Shown piece after piece: positions 34,452 through 43,087 of a stretch of 64,000 nt of DNA; within the stretch, counting starts at the first letter, position 1, and each line of letters starts with the position of its first letter. The position numbers and the translations under genes are program-made. Source of the DNA: Phreatobacter cathodiphilus (GTDB lineage Bacteria > Pseudomonadota > Alphaproteobacteria > Rhizobiales > Phreatobacteraceae); assembly GCF_003008515.1 (NCBI RefSeq), contig NZ_CP027668.1:860001-924000 (forward strand). The letters are read 5' to 3'. Below the pieces are notes generated by a model. The model saw only the letters and a program-made list of their open reading frames with translations, searched no databases and was not told where the DNA came from.

Positions 34452-35437
34452 GCATCCATCGCCCTCATCCCGTTCTGGAGATTCTCGACCTCTCCGTCGG
34501 CTTCGGCGACCGGCCGGTGGTGCGAGGCATCAGCCTGGCGATCCGCAACGGCGAAACCCTGGCACTGGTCGGCGAGAGCGGCTGCGGCAAGTCCATGACC
34601 GCCTTCTCGATCCTCCGGCTTCTCCCCCCCGGCGCGGCCATTCTCGGCGGGCAGATCGTGCTCGACGGCATCGATCTCGCGTCGGTCGGGCCGCGGCAGC
34701 TACGGGACATCCGCGGCAAAGGCATCTCGCTGATCCTTCAGGAGCCGATGACGTCGCTCAATCCGGTGCTCTCGATCGGCACCCAGATCCGCGAGGTCAT
34801 CAGCCGCCACGAAAGGCTGTCCAAGGCGGCCGCCAGACAGCGTGTCATCGAGCTTCTGGACCTCGTCGGCATCGCCGAGCCGCATCGGCGATACGATGAA
34901 TATCCGCACAATTTCTCGGGCGGCATGCGCCAGCGCGTCATGATCGCCATGGCGGTCGCCTGCAACCCGCAACTCCTCATCGCCGACGAGCCGACCACAG
35001 CCCTCGACGTCACCATCCAGGCGCAGGTCATGGATCTGCTGGATCGGCTGCGCAAGCAGCTTTCCATGGCCATGCTGCTGATCACCCACGATCTCGGTGC
35101 GGTCGCCCAATGGGCAGACAGGGTGGCCGTCATGTATGCCGGCCGCATCGTCGAACAGGCTCCCGTCGCCGAGTTCTTCGCGGGGCCCCGGCACCCCTAT
35201 TCGGTGGGCCTTCTGGCTTCCTCCATCTCGGAGGTGGAGGAATGGCACTACACAAACCACCGGCTCGCCGAAATTCCCGGCTCGGTGGCCTCGTCGGCGG
35301 GGGTGACGGGCTGCGCCTTCGCGCCCCGCTGTGGGCGGCGCGTGGCAGCCTGCGACGCCATTCCCCCGCTCGCCCAGGTGGCGCCCCAACGGACGGCGGC
35401 CTGTTTTCATCTTGTGGCCGGGCCCGCGGCGGCATGA
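34448..35437 (+). CDS. ABC transporter ATP-binding protein, OppD/DppD type
   Basis: 329 aa. Walker A GESGCGKSMT, signature FSGGMRQRV, Walker B LLIADEPTTALD and H-loop LLITHDLG. The C-terminal oligopeptide-binding extension carries GCAFAPRC, a further Cys (ACDA) and AACFH; in homologues such cysteines form a small cysteine-rich or Fe-S motif. Separate OppD and OppF genes here contrast with the fused ATPases of the importers at 4587 and 47528. Confidence 0.95.
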   Translation: MSIHRPHPVLEILDLSVGFGDRPVVRGISLAIRNGETLALVGESGCGKSMTAFSILRLLPPGAAILGGQIVLDGIDLASVGPRQLRDIRGKGISLILQEPMTSLNPVLSIGTQIREVISRHERLSKAAARQRVIELLDLVGIAEPHRRYDEYPHNFSGGMRQRVMIAMAVACNPQLLIADEPTTALDVTIQAQVMDLLDRLRKQLSMAMLLITHDLGAVAQWADRVAVMYAGRIVEQAPVAEFFAGPRHPYSVGLLASSISEVEEWHYTNHRLAEIPGSVASSAGVTGCAFAPRCGRRVAACDAIPPLAQVAPQRTAACFHLVAGPAAA

Positions 35438-35447
35438 GGAGCGCATC

Positions 35448-36380
35448 GTGACCCTGCTCGCCATCGAGGGACTGCACACAACCTACCGGTCCGGCACGCG
35501 CCTCGTCCACGCCGTCGACGGTGTCTCGCTGGAGGTCGGCGAGCGGGAAACTGTCGGACTGGTCGGCGAATCCGGCTGCGGCAAGTCCACGCTGGGCAAG
35601 ACGATCATGCGTCTTCTCGACCCGAGCCGGGGCAGCATCCGTCTCGACGGCACCGAGATTGCCGACCTCGACGACCGGAGCATGCGTTCGCACCGGCGCA
35701 AGATGCAGATGGTGTTCCAGGATCCCTTCGCGTCCCTCAATCCGCGCCAGACCGTCTTCAGGCTCCTCGACACGCCGCTGAAGGTGCACGGCGTGACCGA
35801 TGCGCAGGAGCGGCGCCGCCGGGTCGTCGACATGGCCGGGCGCGTCGGCCTCGCACCGGACGCGCTCGAGCGCTACCCCCACGAATTCTCCGGCGGGCAA
35901 CGACAGCGTATCGGCATCGCCCGCGCGCTGATCCTGAGCCCGCGACTGGTCGTCTGCGACGAGCCGGTTTCCGCACTGGACCTGTCCATCCAGGCCCAGA
36001 TCCTCAACCTTCTCGTGGACCTGAAGCGCGATCTCGGGCTCGCCTATCTCTTCATCTCGCACGACCTGTCCGTGGTGCGATACTTCGTCGACCGGGTGCT
36101 GGTCATGTATCTCGGCAAGATCGTCGAGAGCGCCGACCATGTCAGTCTGTGGCGCGACCCCAAGCACCCGTATACGCGCGCTCTGCTGGCGGCCGTTCCC
36201 TCGCGCGATCCCGCGCGCAAGGCTTCGGCCTCCCTGAAGGGCGAGATATCGACGGCAGTGCAGCCGGGTGGCTGCCGCTTCCGCGGACGCTGCCCCCTGG
36301 CCATGGAGCGCTGCGCGACCGAGGAACCGCAACTGCGCCGCACGTCCGACAGCCAGATGGTGGCCTGCCACCTGGCCTGA
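35448..36380 (+). CDS. ABC transporter ATP-binding protein, OppF/DppF type
   Basis: 310 aa. Walker A GESGCGKSTLG, MQMVFQDPFASLNPR Q-loop region, signature FSGGQRQRI, Walker B LVVCDEPVSALD, H-loop LFISHDLS. The C-terminal extension has GCRFRGRCPLAMERC and ACHLA with the same cysteine pattern as OppD. GTG 35448 is preceded by GAGGAG. Heterodimer partner of the protein at 34448. Confidence 0.95.
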   Translation: MTLLAIEGLHTTYRSGTRLVHAVDGVSLEVGERETVGLVGESGCGKSTLGKTIMRLLDPSRGSIRLDGTEIADLDDRSMRSHRRKMQMVFQDPFASLNPRQTVFRLLDTPLKVHGVTDAQERRRRVVDMAGRVGLAPDALERYPHEFSGGQRQRIGIARALILSPRLVVCDEPVSALDLSIQAQILNLLVDLKRDLGLAYLFISHDLSVVRYFVDRVLVMYLGKIVESADHVSLWRDPKHPYTRALLAAVPSRDPARKASASLKGEISTAVQPGGCRFRGRCPLAMERCATEEPQLRRTSDSQMVACHLA

Positions 36381-36448
36381 GAGATGGGCCCGAGACACGG
36401 GCCTGCCGAACGGCCTGAGAACGAAGACGATCGAGAGAGGAGGCCGGC

Positions 36449-37672
36449 ATGGCGCTCGCTGCCGCATTGACCGCTGCCATGGAGCCGCCGGCGGACAACA
36501 GCTTCGACCTGAGTGAAGCCAGCCTCCGCCGGCTCCACAACGCCAAATGGAACCAGTATGGGCCCGACGTGCTGCCGGCCTTCGTCGCCGAGATGGACTT
36601 CGCGGTCGCCGAGCCGATCCAGCGGGCCGTGCAGAGCCTGGTGGAGCGCAGCGACTACGGCTATCCGCGGCGTGACGGCGGCAAGGCCGGACTGGCCGTC
36701 GCCAAGGCCTTCGCCCACCGGATGAAGGACAGGTTCGACTGGGACGTCGACCCCGCCCTGATCGTACCGGTGGCCGATCTGGTCCAGGGCACCTATGCGC
36801 CGGTCCTCGCCTTCACCGAACCGGGTGACGGCATCATCCTTCAGGTGCCGAACTACCCGCCGTTCCGCGAGGTGATCCGCACCACCGAGCGCAATCTCAT
36901 CTCCCTGCCGATGATGGACAGCGGCAGCGGCTATCTCTGCAACACCGAGCAGATCGTCGACCAGATCGACGGGCGGACGCGGATGTTCGTGCTGTGCAAT
37001 CCGCATAATCCCACCGGCCGTGTCTTCAGTCGGAACGAACTGCTCGACATCGGTCGCTTCTGCATCGAGCACGAGCTGATCGTGCTGTCGGACGAGATTC
37101 ACTCCGACCTCGTCTATCCCGGCCGCAGGCACATTCCCTTCGCGTCGCTCTCGCCCGAACTCGCCGCGCGCACGGTGACGCTCAACTCTCCGACCAAGAG
37201 CTTCAACATTCCCGGCCTGCGCTGCGCCGTCCTGCACTTCGGCTCGCCGGAGCTGCGCGAGCGTTTCGGCAAGCGGATCCCCCAACGACTGCTCGGAGAC
37301 CCCAACGCCATCGGCGTGGACGCCGCGGTGGCCGCCTGGACCGAGAGCCAGCCCTGGCTCGACGCCGTGATGGGACATCTGACCGCCACCCGCGATCACG
37401 TGCTGCGGCGGATCGAGACCGAGCTCCCGGAAATTCAGTTCCGAGTGCCGGAGGGCACCTATCTCGCCTGGCTCGATTGTTCCGGGCTCATGCTCAACAC
37501 CTCGGCCTTCGACTTCTTCCACGAGCGGGCCCGTGTGGCGTTCAGCCCCGGCGAGAACTTTGAGCCCAACTGCAGCGCCTTCGTCAGGTTCAACTTCGCG
37601 ACGTCCCGCGTGATCGCCGACGAGATCGTGGACCGCATGGTCGCAGCGGTGAAGACGCTGCGGGTTTGCTAG
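36449..37672 (+). CDS. MalY/PatB-type PLP-dependent lyase or aminotransferase
   Basis: 407 aa fold-type I PLP enzyme. The MalY/PatB signature YGPDVLPAFVAEMDF (37-51) is clear. HNPTGRVF (186-193) is the cofactor loop, DEIHSDLV has D215, and TLNSPTKSFNIPGLR has the PLP lysine K250. These enzymes cleave C-S bonds (cystathionine beta-lyase) or act as class I aminotransferases. It is 68 bp after oppF with GAGAGGAGG upstream, probably in the same operon, which suggests that it processes an amino acid released by HyuAB. Confidence 0.92.
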   Translation: MALAAALTAAMEPPADNSFDLSEASLRRLHNAKWNQYGPDVLPAFVAEMDFAVAEPIQRAVQSLVERSDYGYPRRDGGKAGLAVAKAFAHRMKDRFDWDVDPALIVPVADLVQGTYAPVLAFTEPGDGIILQVPNYPPFREVIRTTERNLISLPMMDSGSGYLCNTEQIVDQIDGRTRMFVLCNPHNPTGRVFSRNELLDIGRFCIEHELIVLSDEIHSDLVYPGRRHIPFASLSPELAARTVTLNSPTKSFNIPGLRCAVLHFGSPELRERFGKRIPQRLLGDPNAIGVDAAVAAWTESQPWLDAVMGHLTATRDHVLRRIETELPEIQFRVPEGTYLAWLDCSGLMLNTSAFDFFHERARVAFSPGENFEPNCSAFVRFNFATSRVIADEIVDRMVAAVKTLRVC

Positions 37673-37801
37673 CATCCGGTGTCGCTGTCATGCGGCGGCC
37701 ACTGCTGTTTTCGCGACGCCCCGGGTCTGTGACGCATGACGCAGATCCGGGCGACGTCGTCGACAGGCTCGGTCCGGAACGATGCCGTCACGCGGACCCG
37801 G

Positions 37802-37817
37802 CCGGGGTGTTCCCCGG
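37802..37817. terminator. Hairpin between convergent genes
   Basis: CCGGGG-TGTT-CCCCGG, a perfect 6-bp stem, lies 2 bases beyond the receptor stop on the minus strand and about 130 bases beyond the lyase stop on the plus strand. A weak bidirectional terminator is possible; no T-tract is present. Confidence 0.3.
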
Positions 37818-37819
37818 TC

Positions 37820-39364
37820 TCAGCGCTTGGTGACGCCCCAGGTGATCGGCTGGCCCGCCGGCCAGGGCCGGTAGCCCTGCACGCGGGGGTGGCTCGCCTC
37901 CACATTGGGGTTGAAGTAGAGGCCGATGATCGGGACGTCCGTGCGGATCTTCGCGTGAAGCTGCGCGAACAGCCCGGCCCGCGCCCGGTCGTCGGCCGTC
38001 CGCTCGCTCTCCGCCAGCAGCCGGATGGCCTCGGCATCGCCGTACTGGGCGGTCTTGATCTGGCTCTTGTCGGCGATGAAGGTCGCGTACATCAGCCCCG
38101 GGTCGAACCGCGCAGAGAAGCCGAAGGACTGCATCTGGAATCGGCCGTTGAGGTAGTTCGACAGCTGCGTAGCCCAGTCGATCACCTCGAGCTGCACCTT
38201 GAAGCCCGCGGCGGTCAGCATCGCCTCGGCCATGACGGCGTTCTGATACATGTTGGCATATTGCCGGTTGGTCTGGATCTTCAGCGGCTCGCCGCGATAT
38301 CCCGCCTCGCGCAGCAGCGCCTGGGCGCGGGCCGGGTCATGGGCCGGCCACTGCAGGTAGCCCGGCCCGAAGAAGGCCGTCGCCTCGCTCACGGACGACG
38401 GATTGGCCTCCGCCATGCCGAGGTTGCGGGCCTCCGCGATCTGCTTGAGGTCGAGGGCGTGGGCGATGGCCTGGCGGATCTTGACGTTGGACAGCAGCGG
38501 GTCGTCGGTCTGCAGCAGCAGCGTGGACCAGCTCAGCCCCGGGGCCGAGGTCACCGTCATGCCCCGCTGCTTCAGCGTGTCGATCTGCTGCGGCTCGATC
38601 TGGTGCACGACGTCCACGGCGCCCGTCACCAGCGCCGCCTCGCGGGCGCTGCTGTCGGGGATGATGCGGAACTGGACCTGGTCCACCTGCATGACCCTGG
38701 CGCCGGAGAAACCGTCGGCCGGCGCCGCGGAGGGGCTGTATCCGGGGGCCTTGTCGAGGAGCACGTACTCCGCCCGGCGCCATTCGCGGAGGCTGAGGGG
38801 CCCGGACCCGATCGGCGTCGTCCACTTGCCCTCCGCGTCGACGCTGTCGGGATGGGCGGCCACCACATGGCACTGGATGTTGGCGAGCTGCTTGAGAAAG
38901 ACGCCGCTGGCGCGGTCGAGGCGGAACACCACCGTCCGCGGATCGGGGGCCTCCACCGCCGTGACCCGCGCGCCCGAGCGGCCGTCGAAGACGGCGCGGC
39001 AGGCCCAGGTAGAGGCGCCGATCAGCCGGTCCCACATCCACTTCACCTCGGCCGAGGTCACCGGCTTGCCGTTGTGGAACGTGGCGCCCTCCCTCAGCGT
39101 GAAGGTGTAGGTGCGCCCCTCGTCCGAGACCTGCCACGCGTCCGCCAGCGCCGGGCCGACCGTGAGGTCGCGGCGATAGGCGACGAGGCCCTCGAAGATC
39201 TGGTGGATGACGGTGTCGGTGTTCGAGTCGCGGTTGACCCCCGGCTCGAGGCTGCGGATGTCCGCGTTCATGCCCACCACCAGGCGGCTCGGCGTCTGTG
39301 CCGCGGCAGGCAGGGTCGATGCGAGCACAGCCACCAGCGACAGGCTCCAAAAGGCGCGGATCAT
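37820..39364 (-). CDS. ABC substrate-binding protein, SBP family 5, in an amidase operon
   Basis: 514 aa with a Sec signal (MIRAFWSLSLVAVLASTLPAAAQ). Core motifs are AWQVSDEGRTYTFTLREGATFHNGKPVTSAEV, IGSGPLSLREW and QAIAHALDLKQI. ATG 39364 has GGAGAG at correct spacing; ATG 39370 does not. It is the third gene after an amidase and an alpha/beta hydrolase on the same strand. The nearest receptor-less importer is at 45772-49210, so the two are probable partners. Confidence 0.93.
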   Translation of the reverse strand: MIRAFWSLSLVAVLASTLPAAAQTPSRLVVGMNADIRSLEPGVNRDSNTDTVIHQIFEGLVAYRRDLTVGPALADAWQVSDEGRTYTFTLREGATFHNGKPVTSAEVKWMWDRLIGASTWACRAVFDGRSGARVTAVEAPDPRTVVFRLDRASGVFLKQLANIQCHVVAAHPDSVDAEGKWTTPIGSGPLSLREWRRAEYVLLDKAPGYSPSAAPADGFSGARVMQVDQVQFRIIPDSSAREAALVTGAVDVVHQIEPQQIDTLKQRGMTVTSAPGLSWSTLLLQTDDPLLSNVKIRQAIAHALDLKQIAEARNLGMAEANPSSVSEATAFFGPGYLQWPAHDPARAQALLREAGYRGEPLKIQTNRQYANMYQNAVMAEAMLTAAGFKVQLEVIDWATQLSNYLNGRFQMQSFGFSARFDPGLMYATFIADKSQIKTAQYGDAEAIRLLAESERTADDRARAGLFAQLHAKIRTDVPIIGLYFNPNVEASHPRVQGYRPWPAGQPITWGVTKR

Positions 39365-39377
39365 CGGCATCTCTCCG

Positions 39378-40247
39378 TCACGGTCGGGGGGTGGTCGGGG
39401 AAGGCGCGAGGCGAGACATCTGCTCGCCGAGGAAATCCTTGACGGCCGGCATCAGGCCGTCCCAGCGGTGGGACACGCCGGGCACGCTGTCGTGGCGCAC
39501 GGCGATGCCGTACCGCGTCAGGCTCGCTCCGAGCGAGGCCAGCCGCTCCGGGCGGTTGCTGCCCGCCAGGTCCCAGTCGGGTCGCCAGCCGGGATGGGTG
39601 GGCGTGATGGTGATCTCCCAGGTGTCGAGGTCGTCGGCGCCGATGACCGTCTGGACCGCCACGGTCCGCATGGTGTCGAGATCGATCGGACGGCCCCACA
39701 CCGCCGCGAAGTCGCGCACGCCCACCCAGTAGTCGCGCTCCCGGTCGAGCAGCGTCACGATCCCGGGCGCGCCGATCGACACCGCATGCAGCCTTTCGGG
39801 GTGCAGGTAGAAGAACCGGTGGGCGAAATGTCCGCCGCCCGAAAAGCCGAACAGGCTGAACCGCGACCCGGCGAGGCGGTAGCGCGCGCCGATCTCCTCG
39901 ATCATGTCGAGAAGGGCGAGGTCGTAGCGCGGGGAGCAGGGCAGCATCAGCTTGTAGGACGAGACGTCGGTCGGGCCGGTGATGCCGGCGGGAAAGAGCG
40001 GCGCCAGCACGATGCAGGAATGGGCCTCGGCGAAGTCCGCGAAGGCGTCGCGGCTCGCCGTGGCGTCGCGCAGCGTGCCGTGCACGACCACGACCAGCGG
40101 ATAGCGCTCCGCGCCGTCCTCGTCGTAGCCGAGCGGCACATAGGCGCAGTAGGACAGGCGGGGATCGAAACGGCTGGCATAGACCGTCGTCCTGCCGAAA
40201 TCGTAGGACGACAGCCGCCTGCCGTGGACGCGCCGCGTCGGGGTCAT
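39378..40247 (-). CDS. Alpha/beta hydrolase (esterase/dienelactone hydrolase-like)
   Basis: 289 aa. The oxyanion HG at YPLVVVVHGTLRD (about 49-61), nucleophile elbow GFSGGGH with S136, and a late GVSHRWDG histidine fit an alpha/beta hydrolase of the PHB-depolymerase/Poly-E family. No signal peptide is seen, so it is cytoplasmic. It overlaps the amidase by four bases (40244-40247) and lies 13 bases from the receptor gene. It probably cleaves an ester or amide of the compound imported by this module. Confidence 0.88.
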   Translation of the reverse strand: MTPTRRVHGRRLSSYDFGRTTVYASRFDPRLSYCAYVPLGYDEDGAERYPLVVVVHGTLRDATASRDAFADFAEAHSCIVLAPLFPAGITGPTDVSSYKLMLPCSPRYDLALLDMIEEIGARYRLAGSRFSLFGFSGGGHFAHRFFYLHPERLHAVSIGAPGIVTLLDRERDYWVGVRDFAAVWGRPIDLDTMRTVAVQTVIGADDLDTWEITITPTHPGWRPDWDLAGSNRPERLASLGASLTRYGIAVRHDSVPGVSHRWDGLMPAVKDFLGEQMSRLAPSPTTPRP

Positions 40248-41716
40248 GCCGGGCTCCAGGCTGGCGAGACGGGAGTGCGGGGCGTGCCGTGGGCCTCGAT
40301 CACCTCGGCCGCGTCGAAGATGAGGTCCTCGCGGAAGCGGCCGGCGACCACCTGGACGCCCGTCGGGATGGTGCCGGCGAGGCCGATCGGCACCGCGAGC
40401 CCGGGCAGTCCCATGACGGAGATCGCCATCATCGGCCCCTGCGCCTCCAGAACCCGCGCGGTGGTCGGGGCATCCGTCAGGTCGAAGCCGACCCGATAGG
40501 GGAGGTCGTAGGAGACCGGCATGACCACCACGGGATAGGTCTCGAGGAACATCTGCCAGTCGCGCAGGGCCGCCGAGCGTTCGCCGAGGGCCGTCAGCAC
40601 GTCCTGCGGGCCGTATGAGGGCAGGACCTCGTGCCAGAGGGCGACCGCGCGCCGGATGCCGTCGTCGCCGTTCGTGTCGATGAGCGGCTGGAGGCCCGCC
40701 ATCACGTCGGGCATGGCCATCTTCGCCCAGATCCGCGCGATGGCGTCGATGCGCGGCGGCGCGACCTCCTCGACCAGATAGCCGCCGGCGGCCAGCCGCC
40801 GCCCCGCTTCACGCACGGCGTCCGACACCTCCGGCGCGACACTCGCCTCCGCCGATCCGGTGACCAGGGCGACCCGCACGGGGCGCTCCAGCGGCGGAAA
40901 CGGCGCGGGGACCACGCAGCGCGTGTCGAGCGGGCTCGGCTGGGCCATGGCGGCGAAGGCGAGGCGCATGTCGCGCATGGAGCGGGTGAGGGGGCCCTGC
41001 ACGGCCATGAGCTGCGAGGAGACCGGCGCGAGACCGGTGGCCGTGCCGTTGCTCGACGGGATGCGGCCGAAGCTCGGACGCAGTCCGAACAGGCCGCAGC
41101 AATAGGCGGGGTAGCGCACCGAGCCGGCGATGTCGTTGCCGTGGGCGATCGGACCGATCCCGGCGGCGACCGCGGAGCCGGCCCCGCCGGAGGAGCCGCC
41201 CGGGGTCACGTCCCTGTCCCAGGGATTGAAGGTCTGCCCGTGCAGGGCGTTGTCGGTGTGCCAGCGCATCGAATAGCCCGGCGTGTTGGTGCGCCCGATG
41301 ACGATGGCGCCAGCGCGACGCAGGTTGGCGACCACCGGATTGTCGCTGGCGGCGACGAGATCGCGGTAGGCGACGATGCCGCCGTCGGTCGGGTGTCCCT
41401 TCTGGTCGATGTTGACCTTGATGGTGACGGGGACACCGTGGAGCGGACCGACAGGCTCGCCGCTGCGGAGCGCCGCGTCGGCGCGCGCGGCGTCGGCCAG
41501 GGCCTCTTCGTCGAAGCGCCGGACGACGGCGTTGAGGGCTCCGTTGACGGCGTCCATGCGTTGCAGACAGGCCGCGACCGCCTCCCGGCTGGATACCGCC
41601 CCGGCCCGGATCAGTGCCGCGAGTTCGGCGGCCTCCAGCTTCCAGAGGCCGGAACCGGCTGACGTCGCGCCCGTGCGGGGCGTCTCCAGGGGGTGAGCGG
41701 ACGTAACTGCAGGCAT
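40244..41716 (-). CDS. Amidase, amidase-signature family
   Basis: 490 aa. The Ser-Ser-Lys triad is visible: K100 in PVTIKVNID, cis-Ser in PGGSSGGAG (175/176) and nucleophile S199 in GNDIAGSVRYPA. It hydrolyses a carboxylic amide to acid plus ammonia or amine; substrate unknown. ATG 41716 has GGAGGGA upstream. It is divergent from a GntR regulator and opens a three-gene operon (amidase, hydrolase, receptor). Confidence 0.95.
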   Translation of the reverse strand: MPAVTSAHPLETPRTGATSAGSGLWKLEAAELAALIRAGAVSSREAVAACLQRMDAVNGALNAVVRRFDEEALADAARADAALRSGEPVGPLHGVPVTIKVNIDQKGHPTDGGIVAYRDLVAASDNPVVANLRRAGAIVIGRTNTPGYSMRWHTDNALHGQTFNPWDRDVTPGGSSGGAGSAVAAGIGPIAHGNDIAGSVRYPAYCCGLFGLRPSFGRIPSSNGTATGLAPVSSQLMAVQGPLTRSMRDMRLAFAAMAQPSPLDTRCVVPAPFPPLERPVRVALVTGSAEASVAPEVSDAVREAGRRLAAGGYLVEEVAPPRIDAIARIWAKMAMPDVMAGLQPLIDTNGDDGIRRAVALWHEVLPSYGPQDVLTALGERSAALRDWQMFLETYPVVVMPVSYDLPYRVGFDLTDAPTTARVLEAQGPMMAISVMGLPGLAVPIGLAGTIPTGVQVVAGRFREDLIFDAAEVIEAHGTPRTPVSPAWSPA

Positions 41717-41906
41717 CGGTCTTCCCTCCGGATTGCCATGGAGGACGATGATATGTATTTTGTCAACTCATGAGACACATGCTGCGAAGAGCGTCATCGG
41801 ATCGGCGGGTCCTGGCGGTTCCGATGCCCGTCGCCGATGCGGCTCTCCGGCCTTGGTCCTGCCTCTTCGCTGCGGACCGGGTTCGGGCTATTCCTGAAAC
41901 CCGTTC

Positions 41907-42899
41907 ATGACGTCCCCGCCGGCACCCATGTCTCCAAAGCCCAGACCGCCAGCCGCCAGGCCGCCCCGCAGCAAGCCGCGCTCCACCGCCGCCGCGCCGC
42001 CGGCGGCCCCGATCGCGTCGGCGGAACCGCCGAGCCGGCTGCAACGCGATCTCCTGCCGCGGATCGTGGAACTGCTGCGCCTCGACGGGGCTGAACCCGG
42101 TCATCGCATCACCGAGGCGGCGATGGCGCGGCGCCTGCAGGTCTCCCGGACGCCGGTCCGTGCAGCCCTCAAGCACCTTGCGGAGCGGGGTGTGCTCGCC
42201 GCCTTGCCCGGCGGGGGCCTGACGCCTGCCCGCCCGCTCGACCAGGTGGCGGACGCGGAATTCGCGTCCGTCGGGGTGGAGATCGACGTCTGGTGCTCGC
42301 GCATGGCACGCGATCGGCTGTCCGGCGCCCTCCCGCCTCAGGTCTCGGAGGCGGATCTGATGCGGCGCTACGATCTCGGCCGTCCGCTGCTGCTGCGCAT
42401 CCTCAACAAGCTCGCCGAGGTTGGCCTCGTCGAACGGCTCCCGGGCCACGGTTGGCTCTTCTCACCGGTCAACGATCCCGCCGCCATCGCCGAAAGCTAC
42501 GCTTTTCGCCGCCTCATCGAGCCGGCGTCCCTCCTCGAGGCCGGTACCCGCATCGATCGCGCCTGGCTCGCCGAGATGCGTCGCCGGCACGAGGACATGC
42601 TGACCCGGACCTGGAGCGAGGCCCTGGCGGTCTCGCTGTTCGAGATGAACGCGGATTTCCACGAGGGGCTCGTCGCCGCATCGGGCAACCGCTACCTGCT
42701 GCTCGCGATCCAGCAGCAGACGCGGCTCAGGCGCTACACCAACTACGAATGGCGCTATGGCCCGGAGCGGGTGAAGGTGTCGTGCCGGCAGCATCTGGAG
42801 ATCATCGCGCGGCTCGAGGCGGGGGAGGTCGAGGTCGCCGCCGCCCTTCTGCGCCAGCATCTCGATCTCGCACGGACCGTCAGCCTCGGGCCGCGCTGA
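41907..42899 (+). CDS. GntR/FadR-like regulator with two winged-helix domains
   Basis: 330 aa. After a 40-residue Pro/Ala/Arg-rich tail there is a first winged helix (about 45-105: RIVELLRLDGAEPGHRITEAAMARRLQVSRTPVRAALKHLAERGVL). A second follows (about 130-190: VSEADLMRRYDLGRPLLLRILNKLAEVGLVERLPGHGWLFSP), and then an FCD-type effector domain (AFRRLIEPASLLEAGTRID, EMNADFHEGLVAASGNRYLL, QHLEIIARLEAGEVEVAAALLRQHL). Normal GntR/FCD proteins have one winged helix and about 230 aa. It probably controls the divergent amidase operon and the following omega-aminotransferase. ATG 41928 is an alternative start. Confidence 0.88.
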   Translation: MTSPPAPMSPKPRPPAARPPRSKPRSTAAAPPAAPIASAEPPSRLQRDLLPRIVELLRLDGAEPGHRITEAAMARRLQVSRTPVRAALKHLAERGVLAALPGGGLTPARPLDQVADAEFASVGVEIDVWCSRMARDRLSGALPPQVSEADLMRRYDLGRPLLLRILNKLAEVGLVERLPGHGWLFSPVNDPAAIAESYAFRRLIEPASLLEAGTRIDRAWLAEMRRRHEDMLTRTWSEALAVSLFEMNADFHEGLVAASGNRYLLLAIQQQTRLRRYTNYEWRYGPERVKVSCRQHLEIIARLEAGEVEVAAALLRQHLDLARTVSLGPR

Positions 42900-43087
42900 C
42901 CATTGCCGCCCGGGGCGCGATCCCATATCGGGCCCTTGCGTCGTGTTCTTTATCGCATCATAGTACATTGCATGGCATGAGCCTCCCCCGTTGTGGGGGA
43001 GGCCGCCTGGCATGGCCGGTCGCGGCGTGCCGTCCCCTCGCGCCGGTCCTCGACGTCCGGATGCGACAGCCGGATCAGGTATTGGCG

